The translations under genes were made by a program, and so were the position numbers. Under the pieces are notes generated by a model. The model ran no database searches. It saw nothing but the letters and a program-made list of their open reading frames with translations, and was not told the origin of the DNA. Below are positions 54,363-64,000 of a stretch of DNA of 64,000 nt, one piece after another. Positions within the stretch are counted from its first letter, which is position 1. The number at the start of each line of letters is the position of its first letter. Source of the stretch: Pseudoduganella lurida (GTDB lineage Bacteria; Pseudomonadota; Gammaproteobacteria; Burkholderiales; Burkholderiaceae_D); contig NZ_VLLB01000003.1 of assembly GCF_007830455.1 (NCBI RefSeq), positions 248,001 through 312,000 on the forward strand. The letters run 5' to 3'.

Positions 54363-55631
54363 ATGAACAACACTCCATTCCGCCTGCCGTTGCGTACGGC
54401 CGGCATCCTTTCCCTCGCAGTTGCGGCGGCCCTGACCGCCGGCTGCGATTCCGACAAGAAGAAGGCCGCTGCGGGCGCCCAGGGTGGCCAGATGCCGCCG
54501 CCGCAGGTGGCCGTCTACACCGTTACCCAGCAGCCGCTGGCCGTGACGGCCGAGCTGCCGGGCCGTACGTCCGCCTACGAGATCGCCGAAGTGCGGCCGC
54601 AGGTCGCCGGCATCGTCCAGAAGCGCCTGTTCACGGAAGGTGCCGATGTCAAGGCCGGCACGCCGCTGTACACGATCGATTCGGCGACCTACCAGGCTTC
54701 GGCCAGCGCTGCCAAGGCGGCCCTGACCCGCGCACAGGCGAACCTGTTGACGGCGACGCCGCGCGTCAAGCGTTACAAGGAGCTGGTCGAAATCGAAGGC
54801 GTGAGCCGCCAGGACTACGACGATGCCGTGGCCGCCGAAGCGCAGGCCCGTGCGGACGTGGAATCGGCCAGGGCCCAGCTGCAGACCGCCAACATCAGCC
54901 TCGGCTACACGCGCGTGACGTCGCCCATCTCCGGCCGCATCAGCCGTTCCAATGTCACCGCCGGCGCCCTCGTCACGGCCAGCCAGGAAACGCCGATGAC
55001 GGTCGTGCAGCAGCTCGATCCGATCTATGTCGACGTGACGCAGTCCGGCGAAGAGCTGCTGCGCCTGAAGAAATCGCTGGAGAACGGTGGCCTGAAGCAG
55101 AGCGGCCAGGCCAAGGTCACGCTGAAGCTGGCCGACGGGTCGACCTACGCGCAGGCAGGCAAGCTGCAGTTCGCCGATGCCAGCGTGGACCCGACCACCG
55201 GCAACGTCACGCTGCGCGCGCTGTTCCCGAACCCGAAGCATGATCTGCTGCCGGGCATGTTCGTGCGCGCCGTCGTGGAAAACGGCATCGACGAAGATGC
55301 GATCGTGGTGCCGCAGCAGGGCGTGACGCGCAACCAGAAGGGCGAAGCCACCGCGCTGGTGCTGAACAAGCAGGGCCTGGTCGAACAGCGCGTGCTGCAG
55401 ACCGCCGGCACGCAGGGCGACAAGTGGCTGGTCAAATCCGGCCTGGCCGCCGGCGACCGCGTGATCGTCGAAGGCCTGCAGAAGGTCAAGCCGGGCGCAC
55501 CCGCCACCGTGGCGCAGGACCCGGCACCGGCCCAGGGCCAGCCGCGCGCCGTGGCATCAACCGCCGCGCAGCCCGGCACGACCGCAACGGCCCAGGCCAA
55601 GTCGGCCGCCAATGCCGGCGCGACGAACTAA
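54363..55631 (+). CDS. RND efflux periplasmic adaptor (AcrA/MexA family lipoprotein)
   Basis: A 422-residue membrane-fusion protein linking pump and outer-membrane channel. The signal ends with LTAGC (lipobox). The family blocks RPQVAGIVQKRLFTEGADVKAGTPLYTID (lipoyl half 1), the alpha-hairpin (about 115-180), the second lipoyl half, the beta-barrel (GSTYAQAGKLQFADASVDPTTG) and a C-terminal Ala/Thr-rich tail are all present. First of three coupled genes; 15-bp gap to the pump. Confidence 0.95.
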   Translation: MNNTPFRLPLRTAGILSLAVAAALTAGCDSDKKKAAAGAQGGQMPPPQVAVYTVTQQPLAVTAELPGRTSAYEIAEVRPQVAGIVQKRLFTEGADVKAGTPLYTIDSATYQASASAAKAALTRAQANLLTATPRVKRYKELVEIEGVSRQDYDDAVAAEAQARADVESARAQLQTANISLGYTRVTSPISGRISRSNVTAGALVTASQETPMTVVQQLDPIYVDVTQSGEELLRLKKSLENGGLKQSGQAKVTLKLADGSTYAQAGKLQFADASVDPTTGNVTLRALFPNPKHDLLPGMFVRAVVENGIDEDAIVVPQQGVTRNQKGEATALVLNKQGLVEQRVLQTAGTQGDKWLVKSGLAAGDRVIVEGLQKVKPGAPATVAQDPAPAQGQPRAVASTAAQPGTTATAQAKSAANAGATN

Positions 55632-55646
55632 TCAGGAGCACCTTTC

Positions 55647-58600
55647 ATGGCAAGATTTTTCATCGACCGGCCCATCTTCGCATGGGTGGTCGCCATCGTC
55701 ATCATGCTCGCGGGCGTGCTGGCCATCCGGGGCCTGCCGATCGCGCAGTACCCGAGCATCGCACCGCCTTCGATCTCGATCACCGGCTCCTATCCGGGCG
55801 CTTCGGCCAAGACCGTGGAAGACGCGGTCACCCAGGTGATCGAACAGCGGATGAAGGGCATCGACGGCCTGCGCTACATGTCGTCGAGCTCCGACTCCGC
55901 CGGCGGCATCGGCATCACGCTGACGTTCGCCAACGGCACCAACCCGGACATCGCCCAGGTGCAGGTGCAGAACAAGCTGCAACTGGCCACGCCGCTGCTG
56001 CCAACCGCCGTCACGCAGCAGGGCCTGGTGGTCTCGAAGGCCACCAAGAACTTCCTGCTGGTGGTGGGCTTCGTGTCCGAGGACGGCACCATGAACAACG
56101 CCGACCTGGGCGACTACGTGGCGGCCAACGTGCTCGACCCGATCTCCCGCGTGGCGGGCGTGGGCGACGTGACGCTGTTCGGCTCCCAGTACGCGATGCG
56201 CATCTGGCTCGACCCGACCAAGCTGCAGAGCTACCAGCTGACGCCGGCCGACGTGATCACGGCCATCCAGGCCCAGAACGCGGAGGTCTCCGCCGGTGAA
56301 CTGGGCGGTGCACCGGCCGTGCCGGGCCAGCAGCTGAACGCCACCGTGACGGCGCAGAGCCGCCTGCAGACCGCCGAACAGTTCGGCGCCGTGCTGCTCA
56401 AGACCGATACCAGCGGCGCCACCGTGCACCTGCGCGACGTGGCGAAGATGGAGCTGGGCCGCGAGAACTACAACACGGTCGCGCGCTTCAACGGCAAGCC
56501 GGCCACCGGCATCGCCCTGAAGCTGGCCACCGGCGCCAACGCGCTGGACACGGCCGAAGCCGTGAAGGCCAAGATCGAGGACATGGGCAAGCTGTTCCCG
56601 AAAGGGATGAAGGCGGTGGTCGCCTTCGACACCACGCCGTTCGTCAAGCTGTCCATCGAGGAAGTGGTCAAGACGCTGGCCGAAGCCATCGTGCTGGTGT
56701 TCCTCGTGATGTACCTGTTCCTGCAGAACTTCCGCGCCACCTTGATCCCGACGATGGCCGTGCCGGTCGTGCTGCTGGGGACCTTCGGCATCCTGTCCGC
56801 GCTCGGTTACTCGATCAACACGCTGACGATGTTCGCGATGGTGCTGGCCATTGGCCTGCTGGTCGACGATGCGATCGTGGTGGTGGAGAACGTCGAACGC
56901 GTGATGACGGAAGAAGGCCTGTCGCCGAACGAGGCGACCAAGAAATCGATGGGCCAGATCTCCGGCGCGCTGGTGGGGATCGCGCTGGTGCTGTCCGCCG
57001 TGTTCGTGCCGATGGCCTTCTTCGGCGGCTCCACCGGCGTTATCTACCGCCAGTTCTCCGTGACGATCGTCTCGGCGATGGTGCTGTCCGTGATCGTCGC
57101 CATGGTATTCACCCCGGCACTGTGCGCCACCTTCCTCAAGCCGGTCGAGAAGGGCCATCACCTGACCAACCGCGGCTTCTTCGGCTGGTTCAACCGCACC
57201 TTTGAAAAGGGCACGGACAAGTACCAGGGCGCCGTCGCCACGATGATCCGCCGCCGCGCGCCATCGATGATCGTCTACCTCGTGCTGCTGGGCGTGCTGG
57301 CGGTCGTGTTCCTGCGCCTGCCGACCTCCTTCCTGCCGGAAGAAGACCAGGGCGTGCTGTTCTCGCAGATCCAGCTGCCGCAGGGCGCCACGCAGGAACG
57401 CACGCTGCGCACGATCGAGAAGGTGGAGAACTACTTCCTCACGCAGGAGAAGGCCAACGTCGCTTCCGTGTTCGCGGTGGCCGGCTTCTCGTTCGGCGGC
57501 AATGGCCAGAACACCGGTATCGCCTTCGTGCGGATGAAGGACTGGTCCGAGCGCGGCGGCAAGGAAAACCGCGTCAGCGCCATCGCCGGCCGCGCCATGG
57601 GTGCCCTGATGCAGTTCCGCGATTCGATGGTGTTCGCGTTCGCACCACCGGCCGTGCTGGAACTGGGTAACGCCTCCGGCTTCGACATGCAGCTGCAGGA
57701 CCAGTCGGGCGTCGGTCACGCGGCGCTGATGGCGGCCCGTAACCAGCTGCTGGGCATGGCGGGACAGAGCAAGCTGCTGGCCGGCGTGCGTCCGAACGGC
57801 CAGGAAGACACGCCGCAGTACAAGATCACGATCGACCAGCAGAAAGCCACGGCCCTGGGCCTGGCGGTGGCGGACGTGAACCGCGTGCTGTCGGTGGGCT
57901 GGGGTTCGTCCTACGTGAACGACTTCGTCGACCGTGGCCGCGTGAAGAAGGTGTTCATGCAGGGCCAGGCCGATTCGCGCATGCTGCCGGAAGACCTGAA
58001 CAAGTGGTTCGTGCGGAACAATGCCGGCGAGATGGTGCCGTTCTCAGCGTTCGCCTCGGGCGAGTGGATCTACGCATCGCCGCGCCTGGAGCGCTACAAC
58101 GGCCTGTCGTCGGTCAACGTGCAGGGCAGCCCGGCACCGGGCGTGTCGTCCGGCGCGGCGATGGACGAGATGGAAAAGCTGGCTGCGCAACTGCCGGCCG
58201 GTATCGGTTTCGAATGGACCGGCGTGTCGCTGGAAGAACGCCAGTCCGGCTCGCAGACGCCCGCGCTGTACTCGATCTCGATCCTGATCGTGTTCCTGTG
58301 CCTGGCCGCGCTGTATGAAAGCTGGTCGGTGCCGTTCTCGGTGCTGCTGGTGATCCCGCTGGGGATCATCGGTACCGTGCTGGGCACCTGGCTGTTCGGC
58401 CTGGCGAACGACGTGTACTTCCAGGTGGGCCTGCTGACCGTGGTCGGCCTGGCGGCGAAGAACGCGATCCTGATCGTGGAATTCGCCAAGGAGCTGCAGG
58501 AAGCCGGCCAGGATCTGAAGGAAGCGACGCTGCACGCGGTGAAGATGCGCCTGCGTCCGATCCTGATGACGTCCATCGCCTTCGGCCTCGGCGTGCTGCC

Positions 58601-58820
58601 ACTGGCCATTGCCAGCGGTGCCGGTTCGGGCAGCCAGAACGCCATCGGCGTGGGCGTGCTGGGCGGCATGCTGACAGCAACCTTCCTGGGCATCTTCTTC
58701 GTGCCGGTGTTCTTCGTGCTGGTGCGCAGCTGGGCCATGGGCAAAGCCAAAGGTAAAGGAACCGCGGACGACAAGAATGCGCCGCCGGCCGCCGGCACCA
58801 TCGTTAAGGAAACGCACTGA
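55647..58820 (+). CDS. RND multidrug efflux pump, AcrB/MexB (HAE1) family
   Basis: Inner-membrane transporter of 1057 residues with the HAE1 layout: 12 helices and two large periplasmic loops. It begins [17 protein letters not shown]. Proton-relay aspartates are in [17 protein letters not shown], and the lysine in [16 protein letters not shown]. The drug-binding loops are full length, so the pump is expected to be active, exporting hydrophobic compounds. Substrates cannot be read from sequence. The channel gene starts one base after its stop. Confidence 0.97.
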   Translation: MARFFIDRPIFAWVVAIVIMLAGVLAIRGLPIAQYPSIAPPSISITGSYPGASAKTVEDAVTQVIEQRMKGIDGLRYMSSSSDSAGGIGITLTFANGTNPDIAQVQVQNKLQLATPLLPTAVTQQGLVVSKATKNFLLVVGFVSEDGTMNNADLGDYVAANVLDPISRVAGVGDVTLFGSQYAMRIWLDPTKLQSYQLTPADVITAIQAQNAEVSAGELGGAPAVPGQQLNATVTAQSRLQTAEQFGAVLLKTDTSGATVHLRDVAKMELGRENYNTVARFNGKPATGIALKLATGANALDTAEAVKAKIEDMGKLFPKGMKAVVAFDTTPFVKLSIEEVVKTLAEAIVLVFLVMYLFLQNFRATLIPTMAVPVVLLGTFGILSALGYSINTLTMFAMVLAIGLLVDDAIVVVENVERVMTEEGLSPNEATKKSMGQISGALVGIALVLSAVFVPMAFFGGSTGVIYRQFSVTIVSAMVLSVIVAMVFTPALCATFLKPVEKGHHLTNRGFFGWFNRTFEKGTDKYQGAVATMIRRRAPSMIVYLVLLGVLAVVFLRLPTSFLPEEDQGVLFSQIQLPQGATQERTLRTIEKVENYFLTQEKANVASVFAVAGFSFGGNGQNTGIAFVRMKDWSERGGKENRVSAIAGRAMGALMQFRDSMVFAFAPPAVLELGNASGFDMQLQDQSGVGHAALMAARNQLLGMAGQSKLLAGVRPNGQEDTPQYKITIDQQKATALGLAVADVNRVLSVGWGSSYVNDFVDRGRVKKVFMQGQADSRMLPEDLNKWFVRNNAGEMVPFSAFASGEWIYASPRLERYNGLSSVNVQGSPAPGVSSGAAMDEMEKLAAQLPAGIGFEWTGVSLEERQSGSQTPALYSISILIVFLCLAALYESWSVPFSVLLVIPLGIIGTVLGTWLFGLANDVYFQVGLLTVVGLAAKNAILIVEFAKELQEAGQDLKEATLHAVKMRLRPILMTSIAFGLGVLPLAIASGAGSGSQNAIGVGVLGGMLTATFLGIFFVPVFFVLVRSWAMGKAKGKGTADDKNAPPAAGTIVKETH

Positions 58821-58821
58821 T

Positions 58822-60231
58822 ATGAACAAGTCCCTGATTTCCCTCGCTGCGCTGGCGCTGATCACCGGCTGCAGCCTGGCACCGATCTATGAACGTCCGG
58901 CCGCGCCGGTCACGCAGGCCTGGCCGCAGGGCGATGCCTACAAGCCGGGCAGCCAGTCGGCCGACGGCAAGGAAGCGGCCGACATCGCGTGGCGCGACTT
59001 CATCGCCGACGCGAAGCTGCGCCAGGTGATCGAACTGTCGCTGGCCAACAACCGCGACCTGCGCGTGTCGATCCTGAACATCGAGCGGGCGCGCGGGCTG
59101 TATGGCGTGACCCGCGCCGACCGCCTGCCGCAGGTGAACGCCTCGGTGGGCCAGACGGCGCAGCGCATCCCGGACAACCTGTCCGCGACGGGCGAAGGCT
59201 ACATCACCCGCTCGTACAGCGCGGGCCTGGGCATCTCCGCGTTCGAGCTGGACTTCTTCGGCCGCGTGAAGAACCTGTCCGAAGCGGCGCTGCAGCAGTA
59301 CCTCGCCACCGAGGAAGCGCGCCGCTCGCAGCAGATCAGCCTCGTCTCGGAAGTGGCGAATGCGTGGCTCACGCTGGCCGCCGACCAGGAGCGCCTGCGC
59401 CTGGCGCAGGACACGCTCAAAAGCCAGCAGATCTCGTATGAGCTCAGCAAGCGCCGCTTCGACGCGGGCGCCACGTCCGGCCTGGACGTGTACGAAGCGC
59501 AGACGGCGGTGGAAGCGGCGCGCAGCGAGATGGCCATCTACACCGCCCAGGTGGCGGCGGACCAGAACGCGCTGACCTTGCTGGCCGGTGCGCCGGTGGC
59601 GCCGGAACTGCTGCCGCAGGATGCGGTGCAGCCGGTCACGCAGCTGGCGGACCTGCCGGAAGGCGTGCCGTCGACGGTGCTGCAGCGCCGTCCGGACGTG
59701 CTGTCCGCGGAACGTTCGCTGCAGGCGGCGAACGCCAATATCGGCGTGGCGCGTGCCGCCTTCTTCCCGAGCATCTCGCTGACGGCATCGGCCGGCAGCG
59801 CGAGCAACCAGCTGTCCGGCCTGTTCAAGGGTGGTTCGGGCACGTGGTCGTTCATCCCGCAGGTGAACCTGCCGATCTTCACGGCCGGCGCCAACCAGGC
59901 CAACCTGGCCGTGGCGCGTGCCGACCGCGATATCGCCGTGGCGCAGTACGAGAAGTCGATCCAGTCGGCATTCCGCGAAGTGGCCGATGCACTGGCCCAG
60001 CGCGGCACGCTGGACGAGCGGGTGGCTTCGCAGGCAGCACTGGTGGAAGCTTCGGACAAGAGCTACCGCATCCGCGAAGCGCGCTACCAGAAGGGTGCGG
60101 ACACGTACTTGAACGCGCTGGTGTCGCAGCGTAACCTGTATGCGGCCCAGCAGAACCTGATCAGTGCGCGGCTGGCCAAGGCAAGCAACCAGGTGACGCT
60201 CTACAAGGTCCTGGGCGGCGGCTGGCAATAG
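58822..60231 (+). CDS. Outer-membrane efflux channel (OprM/NodT family)
   Basis: A 469-residue TolC-like lipoprotein (signal ending LITGC). Two homologous halves with the alternating helical and beta segments of outer-membrane efflux proteins; typical motifs are WRDFIADAKLRQVIELSLANNRDLRV, FELDFFGRVKNLSEAALQQYLATEEARR (in pieces) and PSTVLQRRPDVLSAER. It completes the tripartite RND system. AAGGA lies 11-15 nt before ATG 58822. Confidence 0.95.
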   Translation: MNKSLISLAALALITGCSLAPIYERPAAPVTQAWPQGDAYKPGSQSADGKEAADIAWRDFIADAKLRQVIELSLANNRDLRVSILNIERARGLYGVTRADRLPQVNASVGQTAQRIPDNLSATGEGYITRSYSAGLGISAFELDFFGRVKNLSEAALQQYLATEEARRSQQISLVSEVANAWLTLAADQERLRLAQDTLKSQQISYELSKRRFDAGATSGLDVYEAQTAVEAARSEMAIYTAQVAADQNALTLLAGAPVAPELLPQDAVQPVTQLADLPEGVPSTVLQRRPDVLSAERSLQAANANIGVARAAFFPSISLTASAGSASNQLSGLFKGGSGTWSFIPQVNLPIFTAGANQANLAVARADRDIAVAQYEKSIQSAFREVADALAQRGTLDERVASQAALVEASDKSYRIREARYQKGADTYLNALVSQRNLYAAQQNLISARLAKASNQVTLYKVLGGGWQ

Positions 60232-60373
60232 GCGACCGCCGAAACGGGCGTATGGCGTTGTTGCAGCCTCTTGCCGTGCTAAAGCACTGTCTGCGAGGCC
60301 GCGCCTAACCCCCGGGAGCGACGGTCGCAGTCAGCGGTTCGCAGACAGGAACCAAATGCGAAAGCGGTAGTGA

Positions 60374-60868
60374 CTACGTCAGCAACGGCGGCTGCCACTC
60401 CATGCACAGGTACAGGCCGTTGGCACCGTTGAGCGTGAAGCCGCAGCGCTGGAACAGGCGCTGGGCGCGGCTGCCGGGCAGCACTTCCAGCCGCACCGGC
60501 ACGCGCATCCGCACGCCCTGGGCCTGCAGGCTGCGCAGCAGGCCCAGCCCGATGCCGCGGTTGCGGCTGGCAGGCAGCAGGCTGAAATCGAGGATGCGGA
60601 TCTCGTCCGAACCGTAATGGACGTGCAGCGCGCCGATCGGGCGCTCGCACTCGGCAATGATGGCCACCTCGGCATAGGGATGCAGCATGTGCAGCTGGGC
60701 CTGGCGGGAGCGGAATTGCAGCGCCATCAGCAGGGCTTCGGTGCGCGCATCGCAGGCGTCCATGCGCTGGTCCGCGCTGCGGGTGCTGGCGAACAGCTGT
60801 TCCATGAAGGCCTGGTCGGCGCGGTCCGCCGGTCGCATTTCGATCGTGCGGGAAGTCCTGGTTGACAT
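60374..60868 (-). CDS. GNAT-family acetyltransferase
   Basis: A 164-residue enzyme with the acetyl-CoA loop RNRGIGLGLL (motif A, RxxGxG) and a C-terminal GFTLNGANGLYLCMEW. The substrate is unknown. It is convergent to the efflux operon, and the 142-bp gap holds no gene. Start at ATG 60868; no other start fits better. Confidence 0.85.
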   Translation of the reverse strand: MSTRTSRTIEMRPADRADQAFMEQLFASTRSADQRMDACDARTEALLMALQFRSRQAQLHMLHPYAEVAIIAECERPIGALHVHYGSDEIRILDFSLLPASRNRGIGLGLLRSLQAQGVRMRVPVRLEVLPGSRAQRLFQRCGFTLNGANGLYLCMEWQPPLLT

Positions 60869-60992
60869 GGTCGTCCTTGCGCGGAGGGCAGTGGAGAAAA
60901 TGATAGCACCCGTGCCGCATCCGGCGCGATCCGTTTGAAGAACCGGCGGGCATCATGCCCAATGGCAGGGGCAGGAACCCCGGAAAAGACTT

Positions 60993-61616
60993 ATGAACAG
61001 TATTGATAAACCCGGCGAAAAACGCCATCACGACCCGGAAAAGGCGCGCCTGCGCTGCCGCCAGGTGCTCGATGCCGCCGCCGAGTGTTTCGGCCGCAGC
61101 GGCTTCCATGGCGCCAGCATGGCCGAGATCTCGAAGGCGGCCGGCATGAGCGCCGGCCACATCTACAACTACTTCGACGGCAAGGATGCGATCATCATCG
61201 CCTTCGTGGAGGAAAACGTGCAGCGCGTTTCGGCCATGCTGCGCGACCTGGAATCGCAGGCGGACCCGCTGCAGACGATGCTCGACGATGTGCCGCGCAG
61301 CGTGCGCGACGACCTGGCGCGCGCCAAGTGGATCCTGCCGCTGGAGATCACCGCCGAGGCTTCGCGCAATCCGAAGATCGCCGATGTCGTGCACGATGCG
61401 GACCGCCGCACGCGTGCGCAGTTCTGCGCGATCCTGAAGGCTGGCCGCGAACAGCATGGGCTGCCGGTGGATGACGCCGTGCTGGAAGGCCGGATGAACG
61501 CTATCATCACGATGTTCCAGGGCCTGCCCGTGCGCGCCACGCACAACCCCGACCTGGACCCGGAGCCCTTGATCGCATCGTTCCAGCTCGCGCTGCGCAC
61601 GCTGCTGTTCAGTTGA
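60993..61616 (+). CDS. TetR-family repressor
   Basis: A 207-residue regulator. The helix-turn-helix region is ILDAA-like: VLDAAAECFGRSGFHGASMAEISKAAGMSAGHIYNYF; the ligand domain follows with HYTEL-type helices. Its position after the RND operon and the TetR-like palindrome in front of it point to control of the pump. It is followed 22 bp later by the FAH-family hydrolase gene, possibly cotranscribed. Confidence 0.9.
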   Translation: MNSIDKPGEKRHHDPEKARLRCRQVLDAAAECFGRSGFHGASMAEISKAAGMSAGHIYNYFDGKDAIIIAFVEENVQRVSAMLRDLESQADPLQTMLDDVPRSVRDDLARAKWILPLEITAEASRNPKIADVVHDADRRTRAQFCAILKAGREQHGLPVDDAVLEGRMNAIITMFQGLPVRATHNPDLDPEPLIASFQLALRTLLFS

Positions 61617-61638
61617 ACCCACTTATTTTCGGAGCACC

Positions 61639-62349
61639 ATGAGTATCCAGTTCGAATTCGCGCCGCACCAGGCGGCCTCCCTTGCCATCGCCGGCGGCGA
61701 CACCCGGTTCCCCGTCCGCCGCGTCTATTGCGTGGGCCGCAACTACGCCGGCCACGCCCGCGAAATGGGTTCGGACCCGGACCGCGAACCGCCGTTCTTC
61801 TTCAGCAAACCGGGCGATGCGGACGCCGTCGTGCCGGTCGCACCGGGCACCACGGCCGAGCTGCCGTTTCCGCCGCAGACCAGCAACTTCCACTACGAGT
61901 GCGAGCTGGTGGTCGCCATCGGCAAGGGCGGCGCGAACATCGCCGTGGCCGACGCGCATTCCCACGTCTTCGGCTACGCGGTGGGCCTGGACATGACGCG
62001 CCGCGACCTGCAGGGCAAGATGAAGGATGCCGGCCGGCCGTGGGAAATCGGCAAGGCGTTCGACTTTTCCGCGCCGGTCGGCCCGGTGCACCGCGCTGCC
62101 GACGTGCCGGGCGTCGAGGATGCCGCGATCTCGCTGACGGTCGATGGCGTGACGAAGCAGTCCAGCCACGTCACGCACCTCACCTGGTCGATCGCCGAGA
62201 CGATCGCCAACCTGTCCACGCTGTTCACGCTGCAGCCGGGCGACCTGATCTTCAGCGGCACGCCGGAAGGCGTGGGCGCCGTGCAGCGCGGCCAGACGAT
62301 CGTCGGCCATGTCGATGGGCTGACGGACATCGCCGTACGCTACGTTTAA
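61639..62349 (+). CDS. Fumarylacetoacetate hydrolase family protein (FAHD1-like)
   Basis: A 236-residue hydrolase/decarboxylase. The metal triad E-x-E...D lies in [13 protein letters not shown] and [28 protein letters not shown] and FFFSKPGD are further family motifs, and [11 protein letters not shown] closes the active site. FAHD1-type enzymes act on oxaloacetate or acylpyruvates; the substrate here is open. Start ATG 61639 follows GGAGC. Confidence 0.93.
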   Translation: MSIQFEFAPHQAASLAIAGGDTRFPVRRVYCVGRNYAGHAREMGSDPDREPPFFFSKPGDADAVVPVAPGTTAELPFPPQTSNFHYECELVVAIGKGGANIAVADAHSHVFGYAVGLDMTRRDLQGKMKDAGRPWEIGKAFDFSAPVGPVHRAADVPGVEDAAISLTVDGVTKQSSHVTHLTWSIAETIANLSTLFTLQPGDLIFSGTPEGVGAVQRGQTIVGHVDGLTDIAVRYV

Positions 62350-62439
62350 GCCGCGTCGAGGGTGGCCATCCGGCCACTCCGGCGGGTGGCGGCGCTCGTT
62401 CCAGGCGCAAAAGCTCATGGCAAAAACCCAACGCTCTGC

Positions 62440-62445
62440 TATAAT
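62440..62445 (+). promoter_or_regulatory. -10 box of the tRNA-Pro gene
   Basis: TATAAT lies 11 bp before the tRNA. The -35 region (TGGCAA near 62418) is weak. Confidence 0.65.
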
Positions 62446-62456
62446 GTGCCATTCGT

Positions 62457-62533
<77 letters not shown>

Positions 62534-62561
62534 ATAGATTCAAAGACTTACCTCACATCGG

Positions 62562-62586
62562 AGCCACTCACTTGAGTGGCTTTTTT
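62562..62586 (+). terminator. Terminator of the tRNA-Pro gene
   Basis: AGCCACTCA (62562-62570) pairs with TGAGTGGCT (62573-62581) and six T residues follow. Confidence 0.9.
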
Positions 62587-62698
62587 GTTGCCCGGAATTT
62601 GGCAGGACATCCGGCGCGTCGGTGTTACTCCCACGGCGAGGCATCGGCGAGGGCAAGGCCGCCGCCACGCAACCACCGCAATCGAGAGGGAGAGCCCA

Positions 62699-63892
62699 AT
62701 GGGACACGCCACGCTGAACGAACGACCGACGCAGCGCGTCGATGCGCCGGCCGCCGCCACCAGCCGGCGCCGCCTGCAGAGCCTCGATGCGCTGCGCGGC
62801 TTCGTGATGGTGATCATGCTGATCGACCATCTCCGCGAAAACTGGTACCTGTACATGAACGTGAGCGATCCGGTGAACCCGGTGACGGTCGAGCCGGCGC
62901 TGTTCTTCATGCGGATCTTCACCAACCTGTGTGCACCGATTTTCGTGGGCCTGACGGGCCTGGGGGCCTACCTGTACGGCCAGCATCACACGAAGGCGGA
63001 AACCGCGGCCTACCTCGTCAAGCGCGGCCTGCTGCTGATGGCGATCGATGTCGTGCTGATCACGCCAGCGTGGACCGTCAAGCTGCCGGTGACCTTCTGG
63101 CTGCAGGTGATCTGGGCCATCGGCGTGTGCATGATCGCGCTTGCCGGGCTGATTCATCTGCCGAAGAAGCTGCTGCTCGTGCTTGGCCTGCTGATCGTCG
63201 CTGGACACAACCTGCTCGACCCGATCCACCTGCAGCCTTCCGAGCCGGGTTTTACGGCCTGGGCCCTGCTGCACCAGCGCGACATGATCGCGCTGCCATT
63301 CGGCGCGGCGGCCCGGACCTCGTATCCCGTGCTGCCGTGGATCGGCGTGATCGTGCTCGGCTACCTGCTCGGCACCTGGTTCGAGCGTGACAGGGATGGC
63401 GCGGGGCGCGTGCGCCGCCTGCTGATGCTGGGCGTGGGCATGCTCGTGGCGTTCGTCGTGCTGCGCGCATTGAACGTCTACGGCGACAGGCCCTGGGTGG
63501 CCGGCGACTCCACGCTGCACACGTTCATGGGCTTCATCGCACTGACCAAGTATCCGCCGTCGTTCCTGTTCCTGCTGCAGACCTTGGGCGTGGGCGTGAC
63601 GCTGCTGGCCCTGTTCGAACGGTGGCAGGGACATCCCTGGCTGAACGCCCTGGCCGTCTTCGGCGGCGCGCCGATGTTCTTCTACATCCTGCACATGTAT
63701 GTGCTGCGCGCGCTGTACCACATCGCCTTCCTGATATGGGGACCGACGCACGGCGTGAGCTTCGGGCTCGATGACTTCAACTGGATCTGGCCGTGGTACG
63801 CGGTGCTGCTGCCGGTGCTGTACGTGCCGACCGCCTGGTATTCGCGGCTGAAGGCGCGCCGGCGCGATATCGCCTGGCTGAAGTATTTTTGA
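62699..63892 (+). CDS. DUF1624/heparan-alpha-glucosaminide acetyltransferase-like membrane protein
   Basis: A 397-residue membrane protein with about nine or ten helices. It starts RRRLQSLDALRGFVMVIMLIDHLREN, the DUF1624 (HGSNAT-like) signature with the conserved D and H, and continues TNLCAPIFVGLTGLGAYLYG and SYPVLPWIGVIVLGYLLGT. Relatives move acyl groups across membranes. The start is ATG 62699 with GAGAGGGAGA ahead. Confidence 0.9.
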   Translation: MGHATLNERPTQRVDAPAAATSRRRLQSLDALRGFVMVIMLIDHLRENWYLYMNVSDPVNPVTVEPALFFMRIFTNLCAPIFVGLTGLGAYLYGQHHTKAETAAYLVKRGLLLMAIDVVLITPAWTVKLPVTFWLQVIWAIGVCMIALAGLIHLPKKLLLVLGLLIVAGHNLLDPIHLQPSEPGFTAWALLHQRDMIALPFGAAARTSYPVLPWIGVIVLGYLLGTWFERDRDGAGRVRRLLMLGVGMLVAFVVLRALNVYGDRPWVAGDSTLHTFMGFIALTKYPPSFLFLLQTLGVGVTLLALFERWQGHPWLNALAVFGGAPMFFYILHMYVLRALYHIAFLIWGPTHGVSFGLDDFNWIWPWYAVLLPVLYVPTAWYSRLKARRRDIAWLKYF

Positions 63893-63912
63893 TGGCCCTT
63901 ATCGCTGCCGGG

Positions 63913-64000
63913 TCAGGCTGCAGGAATCCGGTTGACGAGCGCCTCGCCGCGCTCGAAGGCACTGATGCTGTCGATGGTGGTCTGCATGATCTGGCCGATC
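63913..64000 (-). CDS. Probable 2-hydroxyacid dehydrogenase, C-terminal end (cut by window edge)
   Basis: The minus strand from base 64000 reads an open frame ending IGQIMQTTIDSISAFERGE, then ALVNRIPAA and a TGA at 63913-63915. The closing pattern, a helix with TTIDSI, F-x-RGE-x-L-V-N-R-I, is that of D-2-hydroxyacid dehydrogenases (NI-x-xF-x-x-GEPL-x-N-x-V). Only 28 residues are visible, so the call is tentative. Confidence 0.45.
   Translation of the reverse strand, partial: IGQIMQTTIDSISAFERGEALVNRIPAA

Overview
The window is GC-rich (well above 60 % by eye), densely coded DNA from a betaproteobacterium. The gene content and synteny point to Oxalobacteraceae, with Massilia/Duganella-type genera as the best guess: a PilSR pair beside class I nrdAB, AlaT-Hom, a GlrK/QseG-like/GlrR set, a large aryl-polyene locus, and GGGTCAGACCC- and GGTGCCTGTCC-type intergenic repeats. 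The family placement is inference from gene content; no rRNA is present.

Layout. 1-1344: end of an SsuC/TauC-type ABC importer (permease, ATPase). 1454-5763: CcsA-like membrane protein, a PP0621-family protein, PilS-like kinase and PilR-like sigma-54 activator. 5764-7202: repeats, an unrecognised small secreted protein, a candidate structured RNA and two NrdR boxes. 7203-11521: nrdA-nrdB and a terminator. 11522-12822: about 0.8 kb of low-complexity repeats, then the C-terminal remnant of a filamentous-haemagglutinin-like protein followed by a FecR-domain gene. 13691-17042: copper ATPase, a glutathione S-transferase whose stop codon runs into a 30-bp minisatellite, and a CopZ-like protein. 17098-22293 (minus strand): LytTR regulator plus LytS-type kinase, PIN-PhoH ATPase, PrxQ/Bcp, Mth938-like protein. 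22487-27001: alaT, hom, AraC regulator, a small unknown protein and a PPOX flavoprotein. 27304-31285 (minus strand): BON protein and GlrR, QseG-like, GlrK.

31733-49145 is the main specialised-metabolism locus: 20 same-strand, mostly overlapping genes behind one good sigma-70 promoter. The core order (chain-length factor, acyltransferase, two ACPs, membrane protein, AMP-ligase, dehydratase, glycosyltransferase, acyltransferase, thioesterase, LolA-like, MMPL exporter, DUF3261-type lipoprotein, KS, DH, KR, KS) follows the E. coli ape aryl-polyene cluster as I remember it. Two genes stand out: a MIO-type aromatic amino acid ammonia-lyase and a flavoprotein with both sequence marks of flavin-dependent halogenases. 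The AMP-ligase and the ApeI-type dehydratase are one polypeptide. A methyltransferase and an MFS-acyltransferase fusion lie just downstream. The product is probably a membrane-anchored yellow aryl polyene or xanthomonadin-like pigment with a tailored head group.

53056-64000: secreted lipoprotein, a block of large inverted repeats, an RND efflux operon (lipoprotein adaptor, inner-membrane pump, outer-membrane channel) behind a TetR-type palindrome, a GNAT, a TetR regulator, an FAH-family hydrolase, tRNA-Pro(GGG), a DUF1624 membrane protein and the 3' end of a probable 2-hydroxyacid dehydrogenase. No IS element, prophage, CRISPR array or rRNA gene was seen.
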